This document shows positions 19,465-28,637 of a DNA stretch of 64,000 bases, one piece after another; positions within the stretch are counted from its first letter, which is position 1; each line of letters begins with the position of its first letter. Position numbers and translations under genes: made by a program. The stretch covers positions 1 to 64,000 of the forward strand of contig NZ_JAKUJZ010000005.1 of assembly GCF_022436675.1 (NCBI RefSeq). The letters are read 5' to 3'. Source of the DNA: Rheinheimera hassiensis. GTDB lineage: Bacteria; Pseudomonadota; Gammaproteobacteria; Enterobacterales; Alteromonadaceae. The notes below the pieces were generated by a model that was given only the letters and a program-made list of their open reading frames with translations, made no database searches and was not told where the DNA came from.

Positions 19465-20484
19465 ATGCTAGCAACAGCCAGTCAACTGGTTTTACGTAAC
19501 ATCAATGATCTTAATGGCAAGGTATTAGTGGTAGAGCCAATGGCTGACAGCCTGGCAACCGAGCTACACCACCTGTCGCCAGAGCTGGAACTAAGCTGCT
19601 ACAGTACCGATGCTGCAGCAGCAGCCTGCTGGAATCATGACAATGTAACGCTGTATACCGATGTCAGCCCGCAATTTACCGGCACTTTTGACACCGTGGT
19701 GCTGTTTTACCCAAAAAGTAAAGAACAGCTTGCCTTTACGCTGGGCCAGCTGAAAAGCGTTATCAGCACTAACACCGAAGTCTTTGTGTGCGGCGACAAT
19801 AAAGGTGGCATTAAAAGCCTGGCCAGTCATGCCCAAAAGCTGGGGCTCGGTGCCAATAAGCTGGACAATGCCAAACACTGTTTATGGTTTTCATTATTTG
19901 GTGATTTTAGCCGCTTAGCCAACGTATCAGACAGTAGTTTTACCATTAACGCAGCGGGTGAAACCCTTACACTGCATTCGCTACCCGGCGTATTTAACCA
20001 CGGTAAGCTGGATATCGGCACCGCATTGTTACTGGATAACCTGCCAGATGTAAGCCAGGGCAAGGTGCTGGATTTTGCCTGTGGTTGTGGCGTAATTGGT
20101 GCGATGTTAAAGCGCAAGCATCCGGCAATTGAGTTGTTTAGCTCCGACATCAGTAGTTTAGCAGTAAAGGCTACAGAGCTGACACTGACAGCAAACAAGC
20201 TCAGCGGTACAGTAATAGCCGCCGACGGTTTGCCGGAAATACCCAAGCAGTTTGACTGTATTGTCAGTAACCCGCCATTTCACACGGGTATTAAAACCGA
20301 CTACAGTATTGTGGATACCTTTATTCGCCAGAGCTCAGCCAGGCTTAGCGCCAATGGCAGCCTGACAATAGTGGCGAACAGCCATCTGGCGTATATGGAG
20401 TTACTGCAACAGGCATTTAAAAAGGTTACGCTAAAAGCCAAAGCAAACGGCTTTGCGGTGTACCGGGCTACTAATCAAAGTTAA
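19465..20484 (+). CDS. rsmC: 16S rRNA (guanine-1207-N2)-methyltransferase, RsmC type
   Basis: This 339-residue protein has the RsmC double-domain layout: a degenerate N-terminal methyltransferase-like half (about 1-150) and an active C-terminal half with VLDFACGCGVIGAML, the catalytic motif SNPPFHTG and a terminal ANGFAVYRA. Its ATG directly abuts the trmB stop codon with GGAAAG upstream, so the two are one operon. RsmC and RlmG-type enzymes are similar; the NPPF motif and length favour RsmC. Confidence 0.85.
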   Translation: MLATASQLVLRNINDLNGKVLVVEPMADSLATELHHLSPELELSCYSTDAAAAACWNHDNVTLYTDVSPQFTGTFDTVVLFYPKSKEQLAFTLGQLKSVISTNTEVFVCGDNKGGIKSLASHAQKLGLGANKLDNAKHCLWFSLFGDFSRLANVSDSSFTINAAGETLTLHSLPGVFNHGKLDIGTALLLDNLPDVSQGKVLDFACGCGVIGAMLKRKHPAIELFSSDISSLAVKATELTLTANKLSGTVIAADGLPEIPKQFDCIVSNPPFHTGIKTDYSIVDTFIRQSSARLSANGSLTIVANSHLAYMELLQQAFKKVTLKAKANGFAVYRATNQS

Positions 20485-20494
20485 AGGAATTACC

Positions 20495-20806
20495 ATGCAC
20501 AAACTGGCTGCTGTGTTAATACTGTTCTGGTTAACACCGGTGATAGCAGCAGACAGTTTGCCCTGCATCCAAAACCCTAACCGGGTAAAAGCCTGCCCTA
20601 ATCTATTGTACCGCGTTGCACAGTTGCCGCAGATGAGCACACCTGGCGTTGTCTGTATCTGCGCTACTGATTTCGCACATCTGTTACAACAGCCCGCAGA
20701 TGAAGCTGAAAAAGTGCAACAGAATATGAGCCGGCGCCAGATGGAAGTAATACACGGCGAAAAACTGCAAGCAGTGCTGGATATATTACAGCGCCGCGTT
20801 AATTAA
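20495..20806 (+). CDS. Small exported protein of unknown function
   Basis: This 103-residue protein has a signal peptide (hydrophobic residues 3-17, cleavage near VIAA). The mature part is charged and carries four cysteines (SLPCIQNPN, VKACPNLL, GVVCICATD), which suggests disulfides or metal binding. The ATG has AAGGA upstream and lies 10 bases after rsmC, so it is probably the last gene of that operon. I do not recognise a named family. Confidence 0.7.
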   Translation: MHKLAAVLILFWLTPVIAADSLPCIQNPNRVKACPNLLYRVAQLPQMSTPGVVCICATDFAHLLQQPADEAEKVQQNMSRRQMEVIHGEKLQAVLDILQRRVN

Positions 20807-20815
20807 GCAGACAGG

Positions 20816-21214
20816 CTAATCAGGTAGTAGCACTAAACGCTCACTAAAAGCCCCCAGGCTTTCTTCGTGCTGTGGCATTAACACCGGCACCAGAAATAAT
20901 TCGCCCTGCTGTACCCAGTAAATCGCATTTTGCTGAAATTTTTGCGCCAACTGCAATGCAATGCTTTTATCACATAACACTATCCAGCTTTTTTCCTGAA
21001 AACTTAAGTCAGGTGCACTGCCAATAACAGAGCGCGAGGGTAAACGCTGCAAATTTAAATAAGCTTGTAACTCTTTGTCGCGGCGTAAATTAAGATAAGG
21101 ATGTTCAGTGTTCCCGGCGGGGTTTTGGGCGCTGATAATAGCGAAATCAGCATCACACTTCAGTGCCTGATGACACAGAAAAATACTCGTTTTATAACTT
21201 TCCCACAGGCTCAT
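20816..21214 (-). CDS. DUF3293-like protein
   Basis: This 132-residue soluble protein with the segments FAIISAQNPAGN and AYLNLQRLPSRSVIG resembles DUF3293, a small gammaproteobacterial family of unknown role. The ATG at 21214 was chosen; an in-frame TTG lies 21 bases upstream. It is convergent with the preceding small exported protein gene, whose stop lies 9 bases away. Confidence 0.65.
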   Translation of the reverse strand: MSLWESYKTSIFLCHQALKCDADFAIISAQNPAGNTEHPYLNLRRDKELQAYLNLQRLPSRSVIGSAPDLSFQEKSWIVLCDKSIALQLAQKFQQNAIYWVQQGELFLVPVLMPQHEESLGAFSERLVLLPD

Positions 21215-21358
21215 AACCAGACCTAAAAGTAACAAGTGCTTCTACTATAAACTGCTTTACTAAATTTACCAGCGCGGTTTGCTAAATTCCGTTAATGTGC
21301 ATAACATCAATGCAGACATTGCTCTGCAAGCGAACGATAAATTGGTCGAGATAACTGA

Positions 21359-22996
21359 ATGATTGCAATAGATAAAACCACTTCAATTAAAAATGCATTG
21401 ATTTGGGTAATTATGCTGATTTGCAGTCTTACGCTGTGTCTGGCCATGATTGTCTCTGCCACACAGGATGTTAAATTACAGCGTAAAAAGCTGGTATCGC
21501 AGCTCGAAGGTTATATCAGCATTATTGCATTTAACGCCAGCAGCAGCATTTTACAGGACAACGCTGACATAGAGGAAAACCGCTTAAGCTCATTTGCCGC
21601 GGTTAATATTTTGCACAATGTGCATATTTATAAAAAGCAACCCGACAGCGATGCGCTGAGTTTTTTTGCCAGCTACAACCGGCGCGATATCGGCCCTTAC
21701 CCGGTGCAATTTGACCGCATACAACAATTCGTTAAACCGGTTATCAGCAGTAATTATATAGAGTTAACCAAACCGATTAGTTACGACGGCAACCTGCTGG
21801 GCTATGTTTATGTTCGGGCCAGCCAGGAAGAACTCAGCTCTTACATTCAAACGCGGATCCTGCTTGATATTCTAATCGCCCTGGTTGCGCTAATCAGTGC
21901 CTTTTTTATCAGCTCGCGTTTGCAGCGCCGTTTTACCGCCCCGATAGAAACCTTACTTAGCGTGGTGCAAAAGGTAGCCAAAGAGAAAAACTATCAAATT
22001 CGTGCACCTGTAGCCCCTATCAAAGAATACAATATGCTCAGCCGCGCCTTTAACACCATGCTGGACAGAATTGAACAACAAATTAGTAAGTTACAGCAGG
22101 CCGAGCAAGAAAACCGCCAGCTAACTCTTAGCCTTGAGCAAAAAATAGGCCAGCGCACTGAAGCATTAAAAACGTCAAACCAGGAACTGCTAAATACACT
22201 GGCAACACTGCACCAGTATCAAAACCAGATTGTTGAAACCGAAAAAATGGCCAGTCTCGGCCAGATGGTGGCGGGCGTGGCCCATGAAGTAAACACACCT
22301 ATTGGCCTGGGCGTGACAGCATCAACCCTGATGCAGGACAAGCTGACCGATATCCAAAAAGCCTTTGAAGAAAAAAAGCTCACGTCATCGCAACTGGCAA
22401 AATTTTTATCAGAAAGCAAAGAGAACCTCGGCATTATTTACCGCAATATGGAGCGAGCTGCCAGCCTGATTTCCAGCTTTAAACGGGTTGCGGTCGATCA
22501 GTCCAACGAGAACCGCCGCCAGTTCAATATGCTGCAACTTATTAATGAAGTATTGCTGTCACTGCGGCCAAACCTGAAAAAAACCCAGCATCAGATGATA
22601 GTAGATTGCCCGGCAGAACTGGAACTGGACAGCAAACCCGGCCCGATTAATCAAATTTTGATCAATCTGATCATGAACAGCCTGATCCACGCTTTCGAGC
22701 ACATAGAGCAAGGCGAAATGCATATTAGCGTTAAAACTAAAGATAACCGCTGCTTTTTGGAATATAGCGACAATGGTGCCGGTGTACCGGAATCGATTAA
22801 AAAGCGCATTTTCGATCCCTTTGTCACCACTAAACGTGGTGAAGGTGGTAGTGGCCTTGGTCTACATTTGGTTTATAACCTGGTTACTCAGGCCCTTAAC
22901 GGCAAAATTCAGCTGGAAAGCACCCTGGGTGCCGGTATTCAAATCCAGATAGACTTCCCTGTTATCGTAAAAAACACCCGCTCAGTGGCGAAATAA
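21359..22996 (+). CDS. Membrane sensor histidine kinase
   Basis: This 545-residue protein has TM1 (about 12-33), a periplasmic CHASE8-like sensor region (34-167), TM2 (168-187), HAMP (about 188-245), a coiled coil, and a kinase core with the H-box GVAHEVNTPIG (H309), the N-box LINLIMNSLIHAF, the G1 box DNGAGVPE and the G2 box GGSGLGLHL. The H-box with EVNTPIG and the absence of a receiver domain resemble stand-alone kinases. No response regulator is cotranscribed: the next gene, arcA, has its own promoter after a 180-base gap. Stimulus unknown. Confidence 0.88.
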   Translation: MIAIDKTTSIKNALIWVIMLICSLTLCLAMIVSATQDVKLQRKKLVSQLEGYISIIAFNASSSILQDNADIEENRLSSFAAVNILHNVHIYKKQPDSDALSFFASYNRRDIGPYPVQFDRIQQFVKPVISSNYIELTKPISYDGNLLGYVYVRASQEELSSYIQTRILLDILIALVALISAFFISSRLQRRFTAPIETLLSVVQKVAKEKNYQIRAPVAPIKEYNMLSRAFNTMLDRIEQQISKLQQAEQENRQLTLSLEQKIGQRTEALKTSNQELLNTLATLHQYQNQIVETEKMASLGQMVAGVAHEVNTPIGLGVTASTLMQDKLTDIQKAFEEKKLTSSQLAKFLSESKENLGIIYRNMERAASLISSFKRVAVDQSNENRRQFNMLQLINEVLLSLRPNLKKTQHQMIVDCPAELELDSKPGPINQILINLIMNSLIHAFEHIEQGEMHISVKTKDNRCFLEYSDNGAGVPESIKKRIFDPFVTTKRGEGGSGLGLHLVYNLVTQALNGKIQLESTLGAGIQIQIDFPVIVKNTRSVAK

Positions 22997-23047
22997 ACTG
23001 CAATAACCGATGCTACTTTGGTCGAATGGAACATTAGCTGCGACTAA

Positions 23048-23092
23048 TTGTTAACAAAAGAACTTGTTAACAATTGGACAGATGGTTATAAT
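23048..23092 (+). promoter_or_regulatory. arcA promoter with two tandem palindromes
   Basis: -35 TTGTTA (23064-23069), a 17-base spacer and a perfect -10 TATAAT (23087-23092). Two identical 10-base palindromes TTGTTAACAA lie at 23048-23057 and 23064-23073, 16 bases apart. The second covers the -35, so a repressor or autoregulator site is plausible. The 22997-23176 gap holds no gene. Confidence 0.6.
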
Positions 23093-23176
23093 TGCGTATT
23101 ATTTGACAAATCGACGTCATCTATAAAACGCTTAAGCATTATAAATTTCACAAAATTCACATAAGGTTTAACTCCA

Positions 23177-23884
23177 ATGCAAACACCTGTGATTCTCATA
23201 GTTGAAGACGAAGAAGTAACCCGTTTAAATCTGGTTAGCCTGTTTCAGGGAGAGGGCTATGATGTTATCGAGGCTGTAAACGGCGAGGAGATGAACCAGA
23301 AGCTTACTGAAAATCAGGTAAATCTGGTCGTCATGGATATTAACCTGCCAGGTAAAAATGGTCTGATCCTGGCCCGCGAGCTGCGTCAGCGCGAAAATAT
23401 CGGTTTAATTTTCCTGACTGGCCGTGACAGCGAAGTTGACCGTATTCTGGGCCTGGAAATTGGTGCAGATGATTACCTGACCAAACCGTTTAACCCGCGT
23501 GAGCTGACGATCCGTGCCCGTAACCTGTTAAGCCGCACTGTGGCTCAGCCGGTGGTTGAAGAGCATAAAAGCATCGTTAAATTTAATGGCTGGACGCTGG
23601 ATGAAAACAGCCGCAACCTGACTTCACCAAAAGGCGTTGCCCGCCGTTTACCCAAAGGTGAATACCGTGCCTTACGTTTAATGCTGGATACTCCGGGTAA
23701 AATCTTCACCCGCGAGCAGTTAATCCGCCATATGACTGGCCGTGATTTACGCCCGAACGACCGTACTGTAGATGTAACAATCCGCCGTATTCGTAAGCAT
23801 TTTGAATCTGATGTTGAAAGCCCAGAGTTAATCAGCACCATCCATGGTGAAGGCTACCGCTTCGTTGGCAAGCTGGAAAAGTAA
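23177..23884 (+). CDS. arcA: Aerobic respiration control response regulator ArcA
   Basis: This 235-residue OmpR-type regulator begins [13 protein letters not shown]. It has a receiver domain with the phospho-acceptor Asp in [13 protein letters not shown] in [12 protein letters not shown], and a C-terminal winged helix (about 135-232, [13 protein letters not shown]). From memory it matches E. coli ArcA nearly position for position. ArcA-P represses aerobic metabolism genes when oxygen is scarce. It is convergent with arcB, with only four bases between stops, an arrangement not found in E. coli, where the two genes are far apart. Confidence 0.95.
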   Translation: MQTPVILIVEDEEVTRLNLVSLFQGEGYDVIEAVNGEEMNQKLTENQVNLVVMDINLPGKNGLILARELRQRENIGLIFLTGRDSEVDRILGLEIGADDYLTKPFNPRELTIRARNLLSRTVAQPVVEEHKSIVKFNGWTLDENSRNLTSPKGVARRLPKGEYRALRLMLDTPGKIFTREQLIRHMTGRDLRPNDRTVDVTIRRIRKHFESDVESPELISTIHGEGYRFVGKLEK

Positions 23885-23888
23885 GCCG

Positions 23889-26180
23889 TTAAGCGTTTTC
23901 AATGTACTCAGACAGAGCAGCCAGGTGCTGCTCTGTTTTTAGATGAAAATCAACCAACTGCCGCTCTAACCCCTGCCAGTTTATTTGTTCCTGCTCCATC
24001 CGTTTAGCTTGCTGTTGCACCCATAACAAACCAACAGATGCGGCGGCGCCTTTTAACTTATGTGCAGCTTCCTGAAAATCTTTCTCTTGCCGTTGCACCG
24101 CGGTTTCCATCAGTTTATTCATATAGCCGGGTAATAGCTGGGCAAACAGCTGGGCACTGCGCTTCATGGCGTCTTTACCCAACGATTGAATATAATCATT
24201 CAGGGTGGCGACATCCAGAATCTGCTGTTCATTACTCACAGTGGCCGGTTTTACCTGTTGCAACCGCACGGCGCTGGGCGAAAATAAACGCGCCAGCATT
24301 AAATCCAGCTTAGTGGTGTTGATAGGTTTAGCCAGGGCACCGTCAACGTGCACACCGTCCAGTTGCTGTTCGGCTTTACGCACATTGGCACTTAACACCA
24401 CTATTGGCAATGCTGATAAATGTTCTTCATCGCGAATATAGCGGGCTATTTGCTCACCGCCCATATCGGGCAATTGCATATCCAGCAACACCAGATCAAT
24501 ATCATCTTCGGTTTCAAGTAAGGCGATGGCATCTTCACCTGTTTCAGCATGAATAACACTATGGCCACGTTGTTCCAGCAGCCCTATGGCAATTTCGGCA
24601 TTAAGTGGTACATCTTCAATTAACAGTATCGTCAGCTCAGGGCAGCTTATTGCCTGCTGCTGTTCCTGCTGCAGTAATTCTGTTGGCAATAACACCGCAA
24701 AGCTACTGCCCTTACCCACTTCACTGCTAACACTGATATTGCCCTGCATGGCTTCAACCAGCGCCCGCGAAACGGATAAGCCTATACCAGAGCCGATAAT
24801 ACTTAAGCGCCGGCCATCATTAGATTTGTAGTACATATCAAAGATGCGGTCCTGCTCCTGAGCAGCGATGCCAATACCGGTATCTTCGATAGTAAAATAC
24901 AGCTGGTTATCCACTGCATCAAGCTTGCAGTAAAGGCTGACAGAGCCAGAAGCGGTAAATTTCACCGCATTATTAAGCAAATTCCACAGTACCTGGCGCA
25001 GCCGGGTTGGATCGAGCCGTAAATATACATCCAGCTCACCTTCACAGCTTAACTCGAATTGCAGGCCTTTTTGCTGACACAGCAACTCGGCAAAATTGGC
25101 GATGTCGTTAATAAACTGACGTAACGATACGCTATGGTAAACAATGTCGAGATCCTGCCGGTCAATTTTGTCCAGATCGATAATATCGTTAAAAATATTA
25201 CCCAGTGTTTCAGCGCTGCTGAAAATGGTATTGGCCCAACCATGTTGCTGCTTGCTGAGTTTACTCTCCAGCAAACGCCGGCTTAAACCCACAATGCCGT
25301 TTAGCGGTGTTCTGAGTTCATGGCTTAACGTAGCAATAAACTTACCCTTATCCAGATAAGCTTTTTCCAGCGCCTGCTCGGCCAGTTTGCGCGAAGTAAT
25401 GTCCCGGCCAAACCCCAGCAAACCGATATAACGGCCATAGCGGTCATAAAATGGCACTTTACGCATTTCAAACCACAGCACCTGGCCGTCGTCTTTGACA
25501 AATTCTACGTCTAATGTCAGCTCGGAAGGCTGCTGTATATTAGTTTCATGCTCGGTGAGAATAGCGGCCTGAGCGCTGTCATCAGTGTAAATTTCTGCCG
25601 GGTAATGCCCTATCAACTCCCGGGCAGACTTGCCCATAATAGCTTCAAACATTTTATTACAGCTGGCAAAACGGCCGGTTTCGTCGCGGTAGTAAAATAA
25701 ATCGGGCGAGCTATCAACGATAGAGCGGATCAGCAGGCTTTGCTCTTCCAGTTCAATCTGCGCCTTTTTGCGTTCGGCAATTTCTTTTCGCAGTTCATCT
25801 ATTGCCCGGCGCTTGGCCTGAAAGGCTTTTTTACGCTCTTCAATCTCAAAATTCAGTTGGCGGATATTGTCTTGCATACCTTCATTGAGTAAACGCTCCT
25901 GATGAGCAGAATCAATCAGATACGACAAAGCCGCATCCAAATGCAGTACCAGATAAAAAACAGAGCTGATAAACACCGGCCCCAGCGCTAGGGTAAATAA
26001 CAGTGCGCCATTTAGCAGGGTAAAATCTATTTGATTATGCAATACCAGCTCAAGGCCAATGCTGAATAACACAGCAAAGACAAGCAGTAACAGCTGGCAA
26101 AACAAAGCCAGCTGAAACTTACCCCATTTACGGATCCAGGCAGCAAATATCCTGACGTGTGGATGAACCGGACCTTGCAT
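23889..26180 (-). CDS. arcB: Aerobic respiration control sensor kinase ArcB
   Basis: This 763-residue hybrid kinase has two TM segments (about 25-48 and 55-80), a coiled coil, PAS (about 150-265), a kinase domain with SHELRTPLNG (H287), HATPase with DTGIGI and GSGIGLSV, a receiver (D567 in LLDMQLPD) and an HPt domain (H707 in AAHKLKGAA). This is the full ArcB phosphorelay, unlike the split form of Shewanella. E. coli senses quinone redox state through C180 and C241. C174 here (FASCNKM) matches C180, but the C241 position is W236 (VLWFEMRKVP). Sensing may therefore differ. Confidence 0.92.
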   Translation of the reverse strand: MQGPVHPHVRIFAAWIRKWGKFQLALFCQLLLLVFAVLFSIGLELVLHNQIDFTLLNGALLFTLALGPVFISSVFYLVLHLDAALSYLIDSAHQERLLNEGMQDNIRQLNFEIEERKKAFQAKRRAIDELRKEIAERKKAQIELEEQSLLIRSIVDSSPDLFYYRDETGRFASCNKMFEAIMGKSARELIGHYPAEIYTDDSAQAAILTEHETNIQQPSELTLDVEFVKDDGQVLWFEMRKVPFYDRYGRYIGLLGFGRDITSRKLAEQALEKAYLDKGKFIATLSHELRTPLNGIVGLSRRLLESKLSKQQHGWANTIFSSAETLGNIFNDIIDLDKIDRQDLDIVYHSVSLRQFINDIANFAELLCQQKGLQFELSCEGELDVYLRLDPTRLRQVLWNLLNNAVKFTASGSVSLYCKLDAVDNQLYFTIEDTGIGIAAQEQDRIFDMYYKSNDGRRLSIIGSGIGLSVSRALVEAMQGNISVSSEVGKGSSFAVLLPTELLQQEQQQAISCPELTILLIEDVPLNAEIAIGLLEQRGHSVIHAETGEDAIALLETEDDIDLVLLDMQLPDMGGEQIARYIRDEEHLSALPIVVLSANVRKAEQQLDGVHVDGALAKPINTTKLDLMLARLFSPSAVRLQQVKPATVSNEQQILDVATLNDYIQSLGKDAMKRSAQLFAQLLPGYMNKLMETAVQRQEKDFQEAAHKLKGAAASVGLLWVQQQAKRMEQEQINWQGLERQLVDFHLKTEQHLAALSEYIENA

Positions 26181-26204
26181 CAGGCTGTTACCTCATATGA
26201 TGTG

Positions 26205-28055
26205 TTACTGCACAGGTTGAACATCAACCCTGAAATTGCGATACGAACAGTACTGCACCTCTTTATCCTGTAACTGGTAAACACCCTGGCGGGCATACGA
26301 CGAATGATCTTTATACAGACTTATTTGCTGCCCCTGGCCAACCTTTATCGCTTTACCATCTGCCTGGCGGCTTTGAGTTAAACAAAGCAGATGTGCTAAC
26401 TGCTTATAGTTGTCACGTTCAAACAACTCGCCAGAGGTCAGCATTGGCGCCTGCATATTATTTGGCGCAAACTTCCAGGCGGCAAACCGGGTGCGCATAA
26501 CGCCGTCTTTTATCTCCAAAGCATCGCCGCGGGTCAGATAATGTGTGTTAACTTGTTTTATCACCGTTGCTTTGCCTTCGCCGGTATTTTGCAAGGCTTG
26601 AGTATCCACAATATAAACTCCTGCTGCTCCCAGTACTGCCATTTTTACTTGTGGCGTATTCTCGGTATTAGCAAAACCCACCAACAATGCGGTTGCTTCA
26701 TCAATACCAAAACCAAAGCGGGTTTGGGTATCGTTCAGTAAACGAATTAAACGCCCCTGCCGGCCCCGTTCAGAAAGATGCGTATCCAGTACCCCCCATG
26801 AAAACAAACCAAGGCCGCCAGTTGAAGTAAAAGTAAGATGATTTTCTGCCAGGCCATTACTACAGCTTTGATCTTTGTCGCAGCCAGGCTGTGGTGCTGG
26901 CAAATCAAAGGCACCAAACTGCATAGCACTGTAACTGTCGCCGCTGGAGATCATCGGAATGCGTTTGCCCTGAAAGCTGCCTCCGGCCATCGCGGCGGCA
27001 CCAGCACCGGTACCCGCAACAATTATCTGGCCTGCCGATAACATACGCTCAATTTGCTTCAATTCTTCAGATGCTGAGCCATCTTCCAGTCGAAACGCCT
27101 TTAATGTCAGGCTTTGATCATCACCATCAAAGAAAATAGCATCCGCTTTACGGATCTGCTCAACGGCGGCCGCAGTGCCGCTTTGACAAAAGCGCTGCAA
27201 CTGCAGCATTAAATCCGGGTATACACGGCCGCGCTGATAAGTGCCATGTTCAGTAGCTAAATACTCAGTTAAAGCATCGCATGAAGGTTTATTACTGTCT
27301 TTAAGCTGCTGCGCACGTTGGTATGCGGCGTTAAGTGGTAGCCAGCTAACCTCCGCACCGGCCTTTGCAAGCAAGTTAGTATAAAAATCTACGTCAGCAA
27401 ACGGATCCCGGGATGACGCAGTAACAACGAGAAGCCGTGGTTTACGCTGACTGCCTGCGACCTGTTGCGCCAACTCAACTATTTTGCGGTAAATTTCCGA
27501 GGTAAATTCATCTTTGGTTTTTGTCAGACTCGCGAATTCTTTCATCCGGGTGCTGCTGCGTCTGTTGTTTTTGTCCGGAGCGGTCAGTACCGTTGCTTGT
27601 AACTGATCAAACACAAAATTAAGCTCACGCTCGGTAAGTTCATTGTAGTTTACCCTGCCTGATACCCAAATGCCGTCCATCTCCGTTTCGGCAGAGCGCC
27701 ATAAACGCGCCAGTTCCTGTGCAGATATAAGTTCGCTGTCAAGACGGCTGCGCACAAATTCAAGCAAGGCAAGTGTACGTTGTTGCTCAATAACCCGCTC
27801 GGCACCCCAAAATTCCGTATCGGCAATATTCGCTATATTTTCTGGCGACAGTGCAAATAAGTCAGCTGATTTCGCCGCGGCAGAAAATGTATCTGCGGCA
27901 GAACAATAGCGAGTATTCGTTGAGCGGCAAGCTTGTAACCCACCACCAACCAGCAGCATGGAATATTCCGGCAAGCTTGTTTCACGCCCCGTATTAGCTG
28001 CCGACACTGAGCAAGCCAGCAAAGTGGCTGATAGATAAAAACCAAGTGATTTCAT
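26205..28055 (-). CDS. Secreted cyanophycinase-like (S51) protein lacking the catalytic serine
   Basis: This 616-residue protein has a signal peptide (cleavage near VSAA). After about 200 extra N-terminal residues comes an S51/cyanophycinase-like core: LLVVTASS, FFDGDDQS, VAGTGAGAAAMAGG, DTHLSERGRQGRL and FGFGIDEATAL. Cyanophycinases cut cyanophycin with a Ser in GTSAGA; here the codon reads GGT, giving GTGAGA (G350), so the usual nucleophile is missing. It may be a binding protein, a pseudoenzyme, or use another residue. It lies 24 bases before arcB on the same strand, possibly cotranscribed. Confidence 0.75.
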   Translation of the reverse strand: MKSLGFYLSATLLACSVSAANTGRETSLPEYSMLLVGGGLQACRSTNTRYCSAADTFSAAAKSADLFALSPENIANIADTEFWGAERVIEQQRTLALLEFVRSRLDSELISAQELARLWRSAETEMDGIWVSGRVNYNELTERELNFVFDQLQATVLTAPDKNNRRSSTRMKEFASLTKTKDEFTSEIYRKIVELAQQVAGSQRKPRLLVVTASSRDPFADVDFYTNLLAKAGAEVSWLPLNAAYQRAQQLKDSNKPSCDALTEYLATEHGTYQRGRVYPDLMLQLQRFCQSGTAAAVEQIRKADAIFFDGDDQSLTLKAFRLEDGSASEELKQIERMLSAGQIIVAGTGAGAAAMAGGSFQGKRIPMISSGDSYSAMQFGAFDLPAPQPGCDKDQSCSNGLAENHLTFTSTGGLGLFSWGVLDTHLSERGRQGRLIRLLNDTQTRFGFGIDEATALLVGFANTENTPQVKMAVLGAAGVYIVDTQALQNTGEGKATVIKQVNTHYLTRGDALEIKDGVMRTRFAAWKFAPNNMQAPMLTSGELFERDNYKQLAHLLCLTQSRQADGKAIKVGQGQQISLYKDHSSYARQGVYQLQDKEVQYCSYRNFRVDVQPVQ

Positions 28056-28637
28056 TATTCTCTTTCTTATATTAAACGCAGAAGTTTTAAGCTGCCGGGG
28101 CAGTAACCAGAACTACGGTTTAGTAATCATAAATTTGGCTTAACATAGATTATCCTTTATTGACTTCTTTGCCAATTAGCAGTAATTGCATTGGCTGTTT
28201 TTATTCACAGCTATATGCATTTTTTATCACATAAAAAAGTAAGTTAAAGCCGCATAAATATGGTGTATTTACAGGTAAATTTTGCCCGCTAAAAATAGCT
28301 AATACAGCAGCATCCCCTACCCGCAGTAAATATAATTGGCAAAAATATCGCCAATTCATGTAATTAATTTTCAGTTTTAGAAAGCCACTTTCTGCGCTGT
28401 TCTGCCAGTAACACACTACAAAGTTAACTTGCAATTTGCCATATTTCACGGTATACCTGTAACCGCTTTACACGTTTAGATGGCTAAACGCTTTTAGCGC
28501 AAATACACTACAACGCATTGACCTCTGAAAGAGTAACCGTTATTTTCTTTCAGCAGCAGCAAAAACCAAAAATTAGAATAATAATTCATAAATAGTAAAT
28601 ATTTATTTAAATATCAGGACAAGTGTGGAGGTTAGTC
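28056..28637. other. Intergenic control region before gltB
   Basis: A 582-base AT-rich stretch with no convincing gene. A separated inverted repeat CTGAAAGA (28525-28532)/TCTTTCAG (28546-28553) sits about 85 bases before the gltB start, and another, CGTTTAGA/CTAAACG, lies near 28474-28490. Either could be an operator or an RNA hairpin; which regulator acts cannot be told. The ribosome site GGAGG precedes the gltB ATG. Confidence 0.4.

Noticed and set aside
21359-23884. Sensor kinase and arcA as one two-component operon
   Set aside because: A 180-base gap with its own strong promoter separates them, and the cognate sensor ArcB is encoded on the other side of arcA.
28201-28449. 82-codon open frame on the minus strand before gltB
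   Set aside because: No ribosome site, AT-rich composition and an unconvincing protein; it lies in the gltB control region.
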